The position numbers and the translations under genes were made by a program. This document shows, piece after piece, positions 44,127 to 53,121 of a stretch of DNA of 64,000 nt. The DNA is from Acidobacteriaceae bacterium. Its GTDB lineage: Bacteria > Acidobacteriota > Terriglobia > Terriglobales > Acidobacteriaceae. The DNA lies in assembly GCA_003139095.1 (NCBI GenBank), contig PLHW01000044.1, positions 1,838-65,837 of the forward strand. The letters are read 5' to 3'. Numbering within the stretch: the first letter of the stretch is position 1; each line of letters begins with the position of its first letter. A model generated the notes under the pieces. It saw only the letters and a program-made list of their open reading frames with translations, did not search any database and was not told the origin of the DNA.

Positions 44127-44579
44127 ATGAGTCATGTATGGGTCAGCTTCTTGCTACCTGCTGTGGCGCTATTCACATCCACAGTGGCAGCGCAGAGCGC
44201 TAGGGACGTGCGCGGCCCATCACCTCTAATTGCTATCGATAACGAAGCACCGCCTAAGCTCATTGTCGATCCGCCGCTCCCCGAACCGCTGTCGCGAGGT
44301 CTCGTCTTTATCCAATACAGGACGGAGAACTTGCGCGTCCTCCCGGTGTTTGGCAAACGCGCTCTCGAAGTGTCGCCGCGCATCGGCCACGTCCACGTCA
44401 CCGTCGACGAGTCGGGCTGGCACTTTGTGGACGCCAGCGGTGAAACGTTAATCGTGGTCGGTCTCAAACCTGGTCCACACAAGGTATTGATCGAACTGGC
44501 TGACCCTACGCATAGGGTCATCACCAGCGAAACGGTGAGGTTCACGTTGCCCGGCCCTAAACCCCCTGATTCAAAGTGA
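44127..44579 (+). CDS. Exported DUF6130-like protein
   Basis: 150 residues from ATG 44127 (GGGGGGAAAGTC before it). Signal peptide (VWVSFLLPAVALFTSTVAAQ), then a Pro-rich linker and a small beta domain: LIVDPPLPEPLSRGLVFIQYRTENLRVLPVFGK (parts), HVHVTVDESGWHFVDASG and LKPGPHKVLIELADPTHRV. The HVHVTVD ... PGPHKV pattern is that of DUF6130 and DUF4399-type secreted proteins with an Ig-like or cupredoxin-like look. Function unknown. First gene of the rightward arm. Confidence 0.72.
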   Translation: MSHVWVSFLLPAVALFTSTVAAQSARDVRGPSPLIAIDNEAPPKLIVDPPLPEPLSRGLVFIQYRTENLRVLPVFGKRALEVSPRIGHVHVTVDESGWHFVDASGETLIVVGLKPGPHKVLIELADPTHRVITSETVRFTLPGPKPPDSK

Positions 44580-44674
44580 TGTGAGTCCCGTCAAGATATG
44601 ACCGTCTGACACTGGAGTGCTCGCACCCCTTAACGTTGGCAAGTTCTACAGAAAAACATAAGGAGAAGACAACG

Positions 44675-45574
44675 ATGACCACTATCAGCAGTTCCGCAGA
44701 AAACAGCACCGTGCATTACAAGACAGTGCGTATCAATGATCTCGACATTTTCTACCGGGAAGCAGGCGCGAAGGATGCTCCTGTGATCCTTCTCCTGCAC
44801 GGGTTCCCAACCTCTTCGAACATGTTCCGAAATCTGATCCCTCGTCTCGCCGATTCGTTTCACGTAATCGCGCCCGATTATCCCGGTTACGGCCTGAGCA
44901 GCATGCCGGATCACAAGAGCTTCGCGTATACATTTGAGAACTACTCGAAAATTGTCGACCAGCTTGTGGAGAAGCTCGGAGTCAAGAAGTATTCGTTGTA
45001 TTTGATGGATTACGGAGCGCCAGTTGGCTACCGGCTGGCATTGCTGCATCCCGAGCGCGTTGAGGGTCTGATCGTGCAGAACGGAAATGCATACGATGAA
45101 GGGCTGCTCGCATTCTGGGACCCGATCAAGAAATATTGGAAAGACGGCCTACCTGAAAGTCGAGCCGCCATTCAATTCCTGGTGGACCCCAAGTCAACGC
45201 GCTGGCAGTACGAGAACGGCGTGAAAGACTTGACGCTGCTGGACCCGACAACCTGGGCTTTGGACCAGATTGGTCTTGATCGCCCGGGGAACATGGACAT
45301 TCAGATGGACCTGATGTATGACTACCGAACGAACGTTCCCATGTATCCAGAATTCCAGGCCTTCTTCCGGAAGTATCAGCCTCCGACACTGATTGTGTGG
45401 GGCAAGAATGATTTCATTTTTCCAGCGGAGGGCGCTGCACCCTATAGCCGGGATCTGAAGAACATCGAGACGCATCTACTGGACACGGGTCATTTTGCGC
45501 TGGAGACGCACGGAGAAGAGATCGCAAGCCGCATCGAAAACTTCTTAACGAACCAACAACGCAAGGCGGCGTAA
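44675..45574 (+). CDS. Alpha/beta hydrolase with Asp nucleophile (epoxide hydrolase/dehalogenase-like)
   Basis: 299 residues from ATG 44675, preceded by AAGGAGAAGACAACG. LLLHGFPTSSNMFRNL is the oxyanion region, APDYPGYGLS the next strand. The nucleophile elbow is YLMDYGAPVGYRLA, where Asp takes the place of Ser, as in epoxide hydrolases and haloalkane dehalogenases. Acid Asp in VWGKNDFIFP and His in DTGHFALE complete the triad. FWDPIKKYW is in the cap. Start of a run of plus-strand genes with PNPOx-like and chloroperoxidase-like genes. Confidence 0.88.
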   Translation: MTTISSSAENSTVHYKTVRINDLDIFYREAGAKDAPVILLLHGFPTSSNMFRNLIPRLADSFHVIAPDYPGYGLSSMPDHKSFAYTFENYSKIVDQLVEKLGVKKYSLYLMDYGAPVGYRLALLHPERVEGLIVQNGNAYDEGLLAFWDPIKKYWKDGLPESRAAIQFLVDPKSTRWQYENGVKDLTLLDPTTWALDQIGLDRPGNMDIQMDLMYDYRTNVPMYPEFQAFFRKYQPPTLIVWGKNDFIFPAEGAAPYSRDLKNIETHLLDTGHFALETHGEEIASRIENFLTNQQRKAA

Positions 45575-45589
45575 AAGCTCACGAGAGTC

Positions 45590-45615
45590 GCGAGCTGGCG
45601 ACGCAGCCAGTTCGC
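45590..45615. terminator. Hairpin between hydrolase and PNPOx-like genes
   Basis: GCGAGCTGGC (45590-45599) and GCCAGTTCGC (45606-45615) pair over 10 bases with one G-T. It lies 16 bases after the hydrolase stop and ahead of the next gene. No T run; it may lower read-through or shape the mRNA. Confidence 0.35.
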
Positions 45616-45632
45616 GGCCCGGGAGAAACACA

Positions 45633-46274
45633 ATGCCGAACTTTGGATCTCTGGTTTTCACACCAGCCGTTAAGGCCTTGCAAGAGCGGTACGGCAGCCG
45701 TCGGCAGTACGCGCGCCTTGAGGGGTCTGGGTCATCGCCCGCTCGACTGGGCCCAGAGGAGTCAGAGTTCATCGGCGAACGCGACACCTTCTACATGGCG
45801 ACTCTAGGCTCGACAGGTTGGCCTTACGTTCAACACCGAGGTGGCCCGAAGGGCTTTCTGAAAGTGATCGACGAAAGAACCGTGGCTTTCGCCGACTTTA
45901 GGGGAAACAAGCAATACATCAGCACCGGCAACCTGATGACCGACAATCGCGTGGCGATCATCCTGGTCGACTATCCAAGACAGCTACGTCTTAAGATACT
46001 CGGCCGAGTCGAAATCTTCGAAGGTGAACAAGCGCGAGAGTGGATCGAGAAGGTTCGCGATCCGGAGTACAAGGCCTTTACGGAAAGGGTGTACGTAATC
46101 CGCATCGAAGCCTTCGACTGGAATTGCCAACAGCATATTGTCCCTCGCTACACCGAAGAGGAAATTCGAGAAGCTGTCGCCCCTGCAGAAAAGAGAATGC
46201 AGGAGTTAGAGCAAGAGAACGAGAGACTCCGGAAGGAGCTTTCGCGACTAGGCAAGAAGAATGGAAATCCTTAA
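45633..46274 (+). CDS. Pyridoxamine 5'-phosphate oxidase-family flavoprotein
   Basis: 213 residues. [34 protein letters not shown] (parts: [21 protein letters not shown], read to 20) and [37 protein letters not shown] (parts) are the FMN-binding split barrel as found in the FMN-flavin reductase/PNPOx group. The C-terminus has a charged helix (about 175-205, [20 protein letters not shown]) that looks like a short coiled coil. Its stop overlaps the start region of the next hydrolase. Likely FMN-binding; reaction unknown. Confidence 0.85.
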   Translation: MPNFGSLVFTPAVKALQERYGSRRQYARLEGSGSSPARLGPEESEFIGERDTFYMATLGSTGWPYVQHRGGPKGFLKVIDERTVAFADFRGNKQYISTGNLMTDNRVAIILVDYPRQLRLKILGRVEIFEGEQAREWIEKVRDPEYKAFTERVYVIRIEAFDWNCQQHIVPRYTEEEIREAVAPAEKRMQELEQENERLRKELSRLGKKNGNP

Positions 46275-46302
46275 CTCAAATCACATCAAAGGAGAAGATG
46301 GC

Positions 46303-47145
46303 ATGCCGACAATCACGACGAAAGATGGGACGCAGATTTATTACAAGGACTGGGGAAAGGGCCAGCCGATAGTGTTCAGTCACGGTTGGCCGCTCACCGC
46401 CGACGATTGGGACGGACAGATGATGTTCTTCGGCCAACATGGCTACCGCGTCATCGCCGCGGACCGGCGAGGGCATGGCCGTTCAGACCAGACTTGGGAC
46501 GGCAACGATATGGACACCTATGCCGATGATCTCGAGGCCCTCACTGCCAAGCTTGACCTCAAGAACGCGATCCATGTTGGCCACTCCACCGGCGGTGGAG
46601 AAGTTGCCCGCTACATTGGCCGGCATGGCAGCAAGCGTGTCGCGGGGGCGGTTCTGATCAGCGCCGTACCGCCGCTGATGGTGAAGACGGACAAGAATCC
46701 TGCGGGCGCGCCCATCGAGGTGTTCGACGGCCTGCGCGCCGAATATCTTAAGAATCGGCCCCAGTTTTACAAGGACATCACCCTGCCGTTTTACGGCTAT
46801 AACCGGCCCGGCGCCAAGATTTCAGAAGGCATCCGGGAAAAGTGGTGGCTCCAGGGGATGATGGGTGGGATGAAGGCGGGCTACGACTGCATTAAGGCTT
46901 TCTCCGAGACGGACTTCACTGAGGATCTAAAGAAGTTTGACATGCCCACTCTCATTCTTCATGGCGACGATGACCAGATCGTGCCCATCGGTGCGGCCGC
47001 CTTGCAGTCTGCAAAGCTTGTGAAGGGTGCAACGCTTAAAGTGTACCCAGGCTTTCCACACGGAATGCCCACCACCCAAGCAGACACCATCAATGCCGAT
47101 CTGCTCGCGTTCATCAGACAAAACGCACGAGAAAAAGCGGCGTGA
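46303..47145 (+). CDS. Alpha/beta hydrolase, non-haem chloroperoxidase-like
   Basis: 280 residues from ATG 46303 (AAAGGAGAAGATGGC before). Typical cofactor-free perhydrolase/chloroperoxidase: [26 protein letters not shown] at the start (parts), [14 protein letters not shown], nucleophile elbow [14 protein letters not shown] with Ser, acid Asp in HGDDDQIVP, and His in FPHGMPTT. Members act as esterases or, with organic acids, perhydrolases. The reading begins just after the PNPOx-like gene with a short overlap region, so it is probably in the same mRNA. Confidence 0.92.
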   Translation: MPTITTKDGTQIYYKDWGKGQPIVFSHGWPLTADDWDGQMMFFGQHGYRVIAADRRGHGRSDQTWDGNDMDTYADDLEALTAKLDLKNAIHVGHSTGGGEVARYIGRHGSKRVAGAVLISAVPPLMVKTDKNPAGAPIEVFDGLRAEYLKNRPQFYKDITLPFYGYNRPGAKISEGIREKWWLQGMMGGMKAGYDCIKAFSETDFTEDLKKFDMPTLILHGDDDQIVPIGAAALQSAKLVKGATLKVYPGFPHGMPTTQADTINADLLAFIRQNAREKAA

Positions 47146-47154
47146 TCCACATCG

Positions 47155-47187
47155 GCCGGTGCATGTGCCCCTGGCACGTGCACCGGC
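47155..47187. terminator. Strong hairpin after the chloroperoxidase-like gene
   Basis: GCCGGTGCATGTGCC (47155-47169) pairs with GGCACGTGCACCGGC (47173-47187): a 15-bp stem with one mismatch and a 3-base loop, 10 bases after the stop codon. A likely terminator despite the lack of a long T run. Confidence 0.6.
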
Positions 47188-47249
47188 TTCACCAAAACAG
47201 ACTGATAAGAATGTCTGACGTTTCACAATCTTGCTCTAGAGGTGCGCTG

Positions 47250-47759
47250 ATGCAACAGAAACATGCACGAATTCTCGGCTTCGTTGGAACCTTGTTGTTG
47301 CTGGGCGCTGTTTCGGCGCAGACAACCGGCTATGACGTTGCATTCCCAAGTGGGTTGCGGGATTGGTTCGAGGTGAATTCTATGATTGTCACCAAGGACA
47401 GCCCTATCTTCGGTCAACTCGGTGGCATGCACTTGATCCACGTGAACGCGAAGGGATTGACGACGCTCAAGAACGGCGGCCCGCTCCCTTATCCTGACGG
47501 AACGGTCTTCGCGGATGACGTTCACGAATTTTCTCTGAAGGATGGTTCCTACGTCGAAGGAAACAAGAAGGCGATAGCGGTGATGGTGAAGGATGCGAAG
47601 AAGTATCCTACGACTGGCGGTTGGGGATTCCAGGTGTGGGGCGGAGGTGATCCGTCGAAACCACTCGTTCCTGACGTCGCTCACGCTATCACGGCGTGTT
47701 TCGCCTGCCACACACCACAAAAGGAACAGGACTATACGTTTTCAACCTACATTCCGTGA
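47250..47759 (+). CDS. Cytochrome P460-family protein
   Basis: 169 residues from ATG 47250; an upstream in-frame ATG at 47211 also exists. Signal peptide (ILGFVGTLLLLGAVSAQ), then YDVAFPSGLRDWFEVNSMIV, DGTVFADDVHEF, AIAVMVKDAKKYPTTGGWGFQVWGG (parts) and, near the end, one haem c site CFACH (ACFACHTPQ). P460 cytochromes carry a cross-linked haem and oxidise hydroxylamine in the periplasm; many non-nitrifier relatives are of unknown role. The conserved Lys in VMVKDAKKY region is a candidate cross-link. A mono-haem periplasmic redox protein is secure. Confidence 0.83.
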   Translation: MQQKHARILGFVGTLLLLGAVSAQTTGYDVAFPSGLRDWFEVNSMIVTKDSPIFGQLGGMHLIHVNAKGLTTLKNGGPLPYPDGTVFADDVHEFSLKDGSYVEGNKKAIAVMVKDAKKYPTTGGWGFQVWGGGDPSKPLVPDVAHAITACFACHTPQKEQDYTFSTYIP

Positions 47760-47769
47760 GAAGAAAAGT

Positions 47770-48177
47770 ATGAGCCAGGAACAAGCTGTCCGCATCGCGC
47801 AGCGACTTCTAGCTGACATTGGAGCTGGTGTCGACCCCGATGAGATCGCCGCGCTTTTCAGCGCCGAGGTTCAATTCGAAATTCCGGGCGACATCGGCGC
47901 ATTGCCCTGGATCGGACGCCGAACTGGGTCTACAGCCATTTCCGACTTTATTCGCGGCACGCGCTCCCTGCTCGAACGCATTCGCTTTGACGTAGAAGGA
48001 ATCATGGCCAAAGACGATCGGGCAGTTATCTTCGGTCACCTCATCTCAAAGGTCAATACGACTGGAAAGATTATCGACTCGCCGTTTGCGCTCATCTTGC
48101 AGATTTCGGCTGGTAAGATTACTCGCTTCCAGATGTTGGAGGACAGCTTTGCAGTTTCGCAGGCAGCGAGACCTTGA
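47770..48177 (+). CDS. SnoaL/NTF2-like protein
   Basis: 135 residues from ATG 47770, 10 bases after the cytochrome stop, with AGAAAAGT before it. SQEQAVRIAQRLLADIGAGVD, EIAALFSAEVQFEIPGDIGALPWIGR (parts) and FDVEGIMAKDDRAVIFGHLISKVN, then FALILQISAGKITRFQMLEDSFAV (parts) form the NTF2-like cone. Such proteins act as isomerases or hydrolases of small molecules or as binding proteins; the substrate is not readable. Between P460 and rpiB genes. Confidence 0.85.
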   Translation: MSQEQAVRIAQRLLADIGAGVDPDEIAALFSAEVQFEIPGDIGALPWIGRRTGSTAISDFIRGTRSLLERIRFDVEGIMAKDDRAVIFGHLISKVNTTGKIIDSPFALILQISAGKITRFQMLEDSFAVSQAARP

Positions 48178-48191
48178 AGAAAGACACAACG

Positions 48192-48653
48192 ATGAAAATT
48201 GTTGTCGGGTCCGATCACGCAGGTTTCATCCTGAAACAGGAAATAGTTGAACGCGTTTCACACCTCGGCCACGAGGTGCAAGACCTTGGCGCCTACAACA
48301 GCGAACCGTCGGACTATCCGGATTTTGCAGCAGTTGTCGGTAAGGCGATCATGGCTGAGGCGGCGGAGCGTGGGATCCTTATCTGCGGGTCCGGCGTAGG
48401 CGTTTGTGTCGCCGCGAATAAAATGCCCGGAATTCGCGCGGCGATATGCCACGACACATACTCAGCTCACCAAGGTGTCGAACATGACGATATGAACGTG
48501 CTAGTGATGGGATCTCGGATAGTAGGCTCGGCTCTCGCCTTCGATCTAACAATCGCCTTCCTGAAGGCCCGGTTTCAGCCCTCGGAGGAGCGCTTCGTCC
48601 GCCGGCTAAACAAGCTGAAGGAGATTGAGCGTCTCTATATGCATGCCGTGTAA
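48192..48653 (+). CDS. rpiB: Ribose-5-phosphate isomerase B
   Basis: Interconverts ribose-5-phosphate and ribulose-5-phosphate. 153 residues from ATG 48192. KIVVGSDHAGFILKQ (nucleotide-like loop), LGAYNSEPSDYPDFA, GILICGSGVGVCVAANKMPGIRAA (parts), with Cys of ICGSGVG as general base and H-D in CHDTYSAHQGVEHDDMNVL. It may alternatively be an allose-phosphate isomerase. It ends the plus-strand run started by the hydrolases. Confidence 0.92.
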   Translation: MKIVVGSDHAGFILKQEIVERVSHLGHEVQDLGAYNSEPSDYPDFAAVVGKAIMAEAAERGILICGSGVGVCVAANKMPGIRAAICHDTYSAHQGVEHDDMNVLVMGSRIVGSALAFDLTIAFLKARFQPSEERFVRRLNKLKEIERLYMHAV

Positions 48654-48809
48654 ATCCGTGCTGTAATGGGTGTCCTCGACAGGTGGCACCTTGACGATTG
48701 ATCCCCATAACCCGGTTCGAGTCCGCAGCGTGGTAGAAAATCCACGATTGGACCGAGCAGAACTGGCCTGGCAACTTAACCACGATACTGCAATTCACCA
48801 CAGGCCAAA

Positions 48810-51800
48810 ATGAAACACGGGAACCGGTCCAAGCAGTCGACGCGCCTCGAATTGACCTTCCTCTGCGTGCTATTCGCCTCCTTCGCAACTAACCTCGCTC
48901 GCGCTGTCGATCCTAACAATCACATCTCGCAATACGCGCACACCGCTTGGCGCATTCAGGACGGGATTTTCGAAGGCACCCCGAGGGTATTAGCCCAGAC
49001 AGCGGACGGCTATCTCTGGATTGGAACAATGTCTGGGCTGGTTCGCTTCGATGGCGTTCGTTTTGTTCCATGGGCGCCACCGGCTGGCGAGAAATTGCCT
49101 TCGCAGCGGATCAATTCACTTCTCGGCGGGACGGACGGAAGTCTTTGGATCGGTACAGCGGTTGGGCTGAGTCGCTGGCAGAACAACCATCTCACAAATT
49201 ATGAAGATCAGCGGGGAGTGGTGACCGCCATTGTTGAGGACACCGACTCAACCATCTGGGCAAATATTTCACCATCGGCGGCCAGCACTCCACTCTGCAA
49301 GGTCAATAATGCGGGAATGCAATGTTTTGGAGCTGCCGATGGAATCCCGCCCGGGGCTTACTGGGCATTGACTGAGGATCATCAAGGAAATTTTTGGATC
49401 GGCAGACACCATGGCCAGGGATTGATTCGCTGGAAACCGGATTCGCATGACATCTTCCCCCTCAAGAGGACAAAAAATACCGATGTATCGGTAAGTTCGA
49501 TTGCCGTCGAAACAGACGGTTCTTTGTGGACCGGATTTGACGAACCGGGTCCCGGTTTAGGACTGCAAAGATTTGTCGACGGCATTTGGAAGCCTTTTCT
49601 CACTTCTGAATTGGATGGAACTAAAGTGGCCGTTGAAGGCGTGCTTTTGGACCGCGAAAAAGCGCTTTGGGTTGGGACTACTAAGAACGGAGTTTACCGA
49701 ATTTATCGGGACAAGGTGGACCACTTCGGGAGTGCGGATGGACTGTCGAGCGATTTCGTATTCAAATTATTTGAGGATCGTGAAGGAAACGTTTGGGCCG
49801 CCACAAGCAAAGGCATAGACAATTTCCGCGATTTACGAATTGTCAGCTTTTCGACTGCGGAAGGCCTCAGCGCAGAAGAGGTTGATTCGGTCTTCGCTGC
49901 CCGGAACGGAGATGTGTGGGTGGGAGGTCCCAGTTCGATGGACCTTCTCCGGAACGGCCACATCTCTTTCGTCCTGGCGAAGCGAAAGATGTCGGGCGGG
50001 GCGACGGCTTTCTTCGAAGATCATGCCAACCGCCTTTGGGTTGGAATCGATGAAACTCTGAGGGTTTATGAGAATGGGAAATTTCGCGAGATTACCAGGA
50101 AGAATGGCAGTCCGACCGGGATGATTTACTCGATAACAGAAGATACAGATAACAACATCTGGGTCAAGGGTGCCGGACCGCTCATTCGCATCCGAGACTT
50201 CAAAGTAGAAGAAGAATTTTCATCAGCCCAGGTTCCATCCGCTTTGAGGGTTGTTGCCGATCCCAAAAGGGGTGTCTGGCTTGGTCTGACAAACGGAGAT
50301 CTTGCTCGATATCAAGATGTCCGAACCGAAACCTTTCATTTTCAACATTCCTCACAAACCAGAGTTCAGCAACTCACGGTAAATCCGGACGGCTCAGTGC
50401 TTGGTGCAACCGGCGACGGGTTGGTTGGGTGGCGAAACGGAAAGCAAGCCACCCTCACCGAACAGAATGGGCTACCTTGCGACATCGCGTACGCTTCCGT
50501 TTTGGATGATCGAGGCAATCTCTGGATTTACATGCAGTGTGGGTTGGCCGAGATTAACAAGGAGGAACTGCAAACCTGGTGGGAACATCCGGGTGCCAAG
50601 GTCCAGTCGAGGTTGTTCGATATGTTTGACGGGGCGCAGCCAGGCTTGGGGCCGTTTGGGCCAGTGTCGCGGTCTCCTGACGGAAAGTTGTGGTTCGCCA
50701 GCGGCATAGTGTTGCAGACCATCGATCCGGATCATCTGGCATCAAATTCCGTGTTGCCTCCGGTGCATGTTGAGGGAATTGTAGCCGACCATCGAAATTA
50801 CGCAGTGCAAGACGGTCTTCGCCTACCCGCGCTTACACGAGATGTCGAAGTTGATTACACGGCGTTAAGTTTTATGGCGCCTCAAAAGGTACGTTTTCGC
50901 TACAAACTGGAAGGGCGCGATACGGACTGGCAAGATCCAGGAATCCGCCGCCAGGCCTTTTACACCGATCTTCGTCCAGGCAAATACAGGTTCCGGGTGA
51001 TTGCCTGCAACAACGACGGTCTCTGGAATGAAGAAGGAGCAAGACTAGACTTCACCGTTGCAGCAGCCTGGTATCAGACGAATTGGTTTCGCGCCACCTG
51101 CGCAGCTTCTTTTCTTCTGTTTCTGTGGGCGCTCTTTCGCTTCCGGACCCATCAACTCGCAAGACAGTTCAATACGACGACGGAGACACGCGTCGCCGAG
51201 AGGACGCGCATTGCGCGCGACCTCCACGACACGCTACTGCAAAGTCTGCATGGGCTCATGTTTCGATTTCAGGCGGCACGGAATATGCTGCCTCGGCGAC
51301 CAGAAGAAGCCATGCATGCCCTCGATGGCGCGATTACGCGGACTGAACAAGCAATCGCAGAAAGCCGGGATGCGATCAAGGATTTGCGTTCTGAGTCCTC
51401 TGTGCAGGCCGATCTGGCCGAGCTATTATCGGCAATCGGCCACGAATTAGCGGCCTCGTCCGATACGAATAGCGATCCGCCGAACTTCACCGTAACGGTA
51501 GAGGGTGAGCGGCATAGCACATCCCCGATTGTCCAGGAAGAGGTATGCCAGATTGCTCGTGAGGTGCTACGCAATGCTTTTCGGCACGCAAGAGCACATC
51601 AAATCGAAGCGGAGATTCGCTATGATCGTAGCGGGTTACGCTTGCGTTTCCGCGATGATGGTACCGGAATTGATCCGAAGATTCTGAAAGAAGGTGGACG
51701 TCCCGGACACTGGGGGCTGCCTGGCATTCGTGAACGGGCGAAACGCATCCGCGCACGCTTGGACTTCTGGAGCGAAACCGGAGCGGGCACCGAAATTCAG

Positions 51801-51884
51801 TTGATTGTTCCAGCCGTGGTAGCTTACGAAATACCACGTACTGGCCCTCTAACCGGACTGTTACGCAGGGTGAGAAAACTGTGA
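48810..51884 (+). CDS. Hybrid-free sensor kinase with periplasmic beta-propeller and Y_Y_Y domain
   Basis: 1024 residues. Signal or anchor (about 12-31), then about 700 residues of regulator-propeller repeats (QTADGYLWIGTMSGLVRFDG, SLWIGTAVGLSRW, KALWVGTTKNGVYR; W-G-T cores), a Y_Y_Y domain (FRYKLEGRDTDWQDPG, YRFRVIACNNDGLWN), one membrane helix, and HisKA_3: TRIARDLHDTLLQSL with His about 806. HATPase follows: N box VLRNAFRHARA, G boxes DDGTGID and GHWGLPGIRERA. It senses a ligand outside the membrane (often a polysaccharide or small molecule in this group) and phosphorylates the next gene's product; GTGA overlap couples them. Confidence 0.93.
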   Translation: MKHGNRSKQSTRLELTFLCVLFASFATNLARAVDPNNHISQYAHTAWRIQDGIFEGTPRVLAQTADGYLWIGTMSGLVRFDGVRFVPWAPPAGEKLPSQRINSLLGGTDGSLWIGTAVGLSRWQNNHLTNYEDQRGVVTAIVEDTDSTIWANISPSAASTPLCKVNNAGMQCFGAADGIPPGAYWALTEDHQGNFWIGRHHGQGLIRWKPDSHDIFPLKRTKNTDVSVSSIAVETDGSLWTGFDEPGPGLGLQRFVDGIWKPFLTSELDGTKVAVEGVLLDREKALWVGTTKNGVYRIYRDKVDHFGSADGLSSDFVFKLFEDREGNVWAATSKGIDNFRDLRIVSFSTAEGLSAEEVDSVFAARNGDVWVGGPSSMDLLRNGHISFVLAKRKMSGGATAFFEDHANRLWVGIDETLRVYENGKFREITRKNGSPTGMIYSITEDTDNNIWVKGAGPLIRIRDFKVEEEFSSAQVPSALRVVADPKRGVWLGLTNGDLARYQDVRTETFHFQHSSQTRVQQLTVNPDGSVLGATGDGLVGWRNGKQATLTEQNGLPCDIAYASVLDDRGNLWIYMQCGLAEINKEELQTWWEHPGAKVQSRLFDMFDGAQPGLGPFGPVSRSPDGKLWFASGIVLQTIDPDHLASNSVLPPVHVEGIVADHRNYAVQDGLRLPALTRDVEVDYTALSFMAPQKVRFRYKLEGRDTDWQDPGIRRQAFYTDLRPGKYRFRVIACNNDGLWNEEGARLDFTVAAAWYQTNWFRATCAASFLLFLWALFRFRTHQLARQFNTTTETRVAERTRIARDLHDTLLQSLHGLMFRFQAARNMLPRRPEEAMHALDGAITRTEQAIAESRDAIKDLRSESSVQADLAELLSAIGHELAASSDTNSDPPNFTVTVEGERHSTSPIVQEEVCQIAREVLRNAFRHARAHQIEAEIRYDRSGLRLRFRDDGTGIDPKILKEGGRPGHWGLPGIRERAKRIRARLDFWSETGAGTEIQLIVPAVVAYEIPRTGPLTGLLRRVRKL

Positions 51885-52522
51885 GTAGCAACCATGAGTT
51901 AATTCGAGTGCTTACGGTTGACGACCATGCGCTTCTCCGTGAGGGGATCGCAGCTCTGGTTAACGCGGAAGCTGACATGAAGCTGGTCGCAGAAGCATCC
52001 GACGGCGAGCAAGCTATCGAAAAGTTCCGCCTGCACCAACCGGATGTGACATTAATGGATCTCCAGATGCCCGGCATGGATGGCATCGAAGCGATCGGTC
52101 GCATTCAGGACGAATTCGCTGGCGCACGAATTATCGTCCTAACTACGTATACTGGCGACGTTCAAGTGTTGCGCGCCCTCAAAGCAGGTGCGCAAGGTTA
52201 CATCTTGAAGGGCCACGTGCATCGGGAGCTCCTCAGCGCCATCCGTGCCGTGCACGCCGGCCACAAACAAATTCCTCCCGAGATCGCCGCCGAATTGGCG
52301 GAACATGCGACCGATGACGACTTGAGTCCACGCGAAGTGGACGTATTGCGGCTGATTGCGGCCGGAAATGCCAACAAACTGATCGCCGATCAACTTTCGA
52401 TTGGGGAAGCGACCGTCAAGCGCCACGTCACAAATATTCTTTCCAAGCTGGGCGCGAATGACCGCACGCACGCCGTGACAATTGGTTTAAAACGCGGAAT
52501 TATCGACTTACGAAGCAAATGA
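51881..52522 (+). CDS. LuxR/NarL-family response regulator
   Basis: 213 residues from a GTG at 51881 overlapping the kinase stop. Receiver: TVDDHALLREG (acidic pair), phosphorylation site Asp60 in DVTLMDLQMPGMDG, Thr in LTTYTGD, Lys in YILKGHVH. LuxR HTH at about 148-205: LSPREVDVLRLIAAGNANKLIADQLSIG (parts) and ATVKRHVTNILSKLGANDR. Dimeric transcription factor activated by the kinase before it. Targets unknown; the DoxX gene lies 97 bases downstream. Confidence 0.93.
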   Translation: MSSNHELIRVLTVDDHALLREGIAALVNAEADMKLVAEASDGEQAIEKFRLHQPDVTLMDLQMPGMDGIEAIGRIQDEFAGARIIVLTTYTGDVQVLRALKAGAQGYILKGHVHRELLSAIRAVHAGHKQIPPEIAAELAEHATDDDLSPREVDVLRLIAAGNANKLIADQLSIGEATVKRHVTNILSKLGANDRTHAVTIGLKRGIIDLRSK

Positions 52523-52619
52523 AAAGCCTTGCCCACTCCTACTTTTGGCGCATTGGCGGTTCCTACCATTAGGCGATTTGGCCTTGTCGCAAATCGCTTA
52601 CCCTTGACGTGGATTATTT

Positions 52620-52994
52620 GTGCAACGCCTATTTTCCACGTTCGCGAACGGTTGGCCCGGAGCCGGCCTCCTGCTCCTGCGCGTACTGACCGACTTGGTC
52701 CTACTCTACTCTCTGATCCCGCGAATTATCGATAGACCAGCGTTTGGAGTCATCGTTCCGCAAATGATTGCTGTTCTCGCGGGGACATTTCTTCTCGTAG
52801 GCTTGTGGACTCCCGTTGTTGGAACACTCATTGCCATCGTCGAGGTATGGATCATATTCGTGGTCGCAGGTGACCCTACTGTTCCCCTCATGTTAGCAAC
52901 GATTGGGGCAGCATTGGCGATGATCGGGCCTGGAGCCTGGTCTATCGACGCCCGACTCTTCGGCAGGAAGCACATCGAGGGCAGGCAATACTAG
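52620..52994 (+). CDS. DoxX-family membrane protein
   Basis: 124 residues from GTG 52620. Four hydrophobic helices: GAGLLLLRVLTDLVLLYSLI, VIVPQMIAVLAGTFLLVGL, VVGTLIAIVEVWIIFVV, PLMLATIGAALAMIGPGAW. GPGAWSIDARLFGR at the end matches DoxX-like small membrane proteins. A similar gene stands at 58956 next to the second sensor/regulator pair (same start MQRLFS and same GPGA-SxDxRLFGR end), so they are paralogues. Role is unknown; homologues act in quinone or thiol redox at the membrane. Confidence 0.8.
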   Translation: MQRLFSTFANGWPGAGLLLLRVLTDLVLLYSLIPRIIDRPAFGVIVPQMIAVLAGTFLLVGLWTPVVGTLIAIVEVWIIFVVAGDPTVPLMLATIGAALAMIGPGAWSIDARLFGRKHIEGRQY

Positions 52995-53121
52995 ACGTTA
53001 TGCTCCGCGCCAAAAGTTGTAGCGTCCTGTTTCACTAAATGCTGAGCGCACATGTCGACGATCTGGCGTTGCGCGGCGGGCGAACTAAGATCCATACTGG
53101 CCGCATTGAGGGGGATGACTC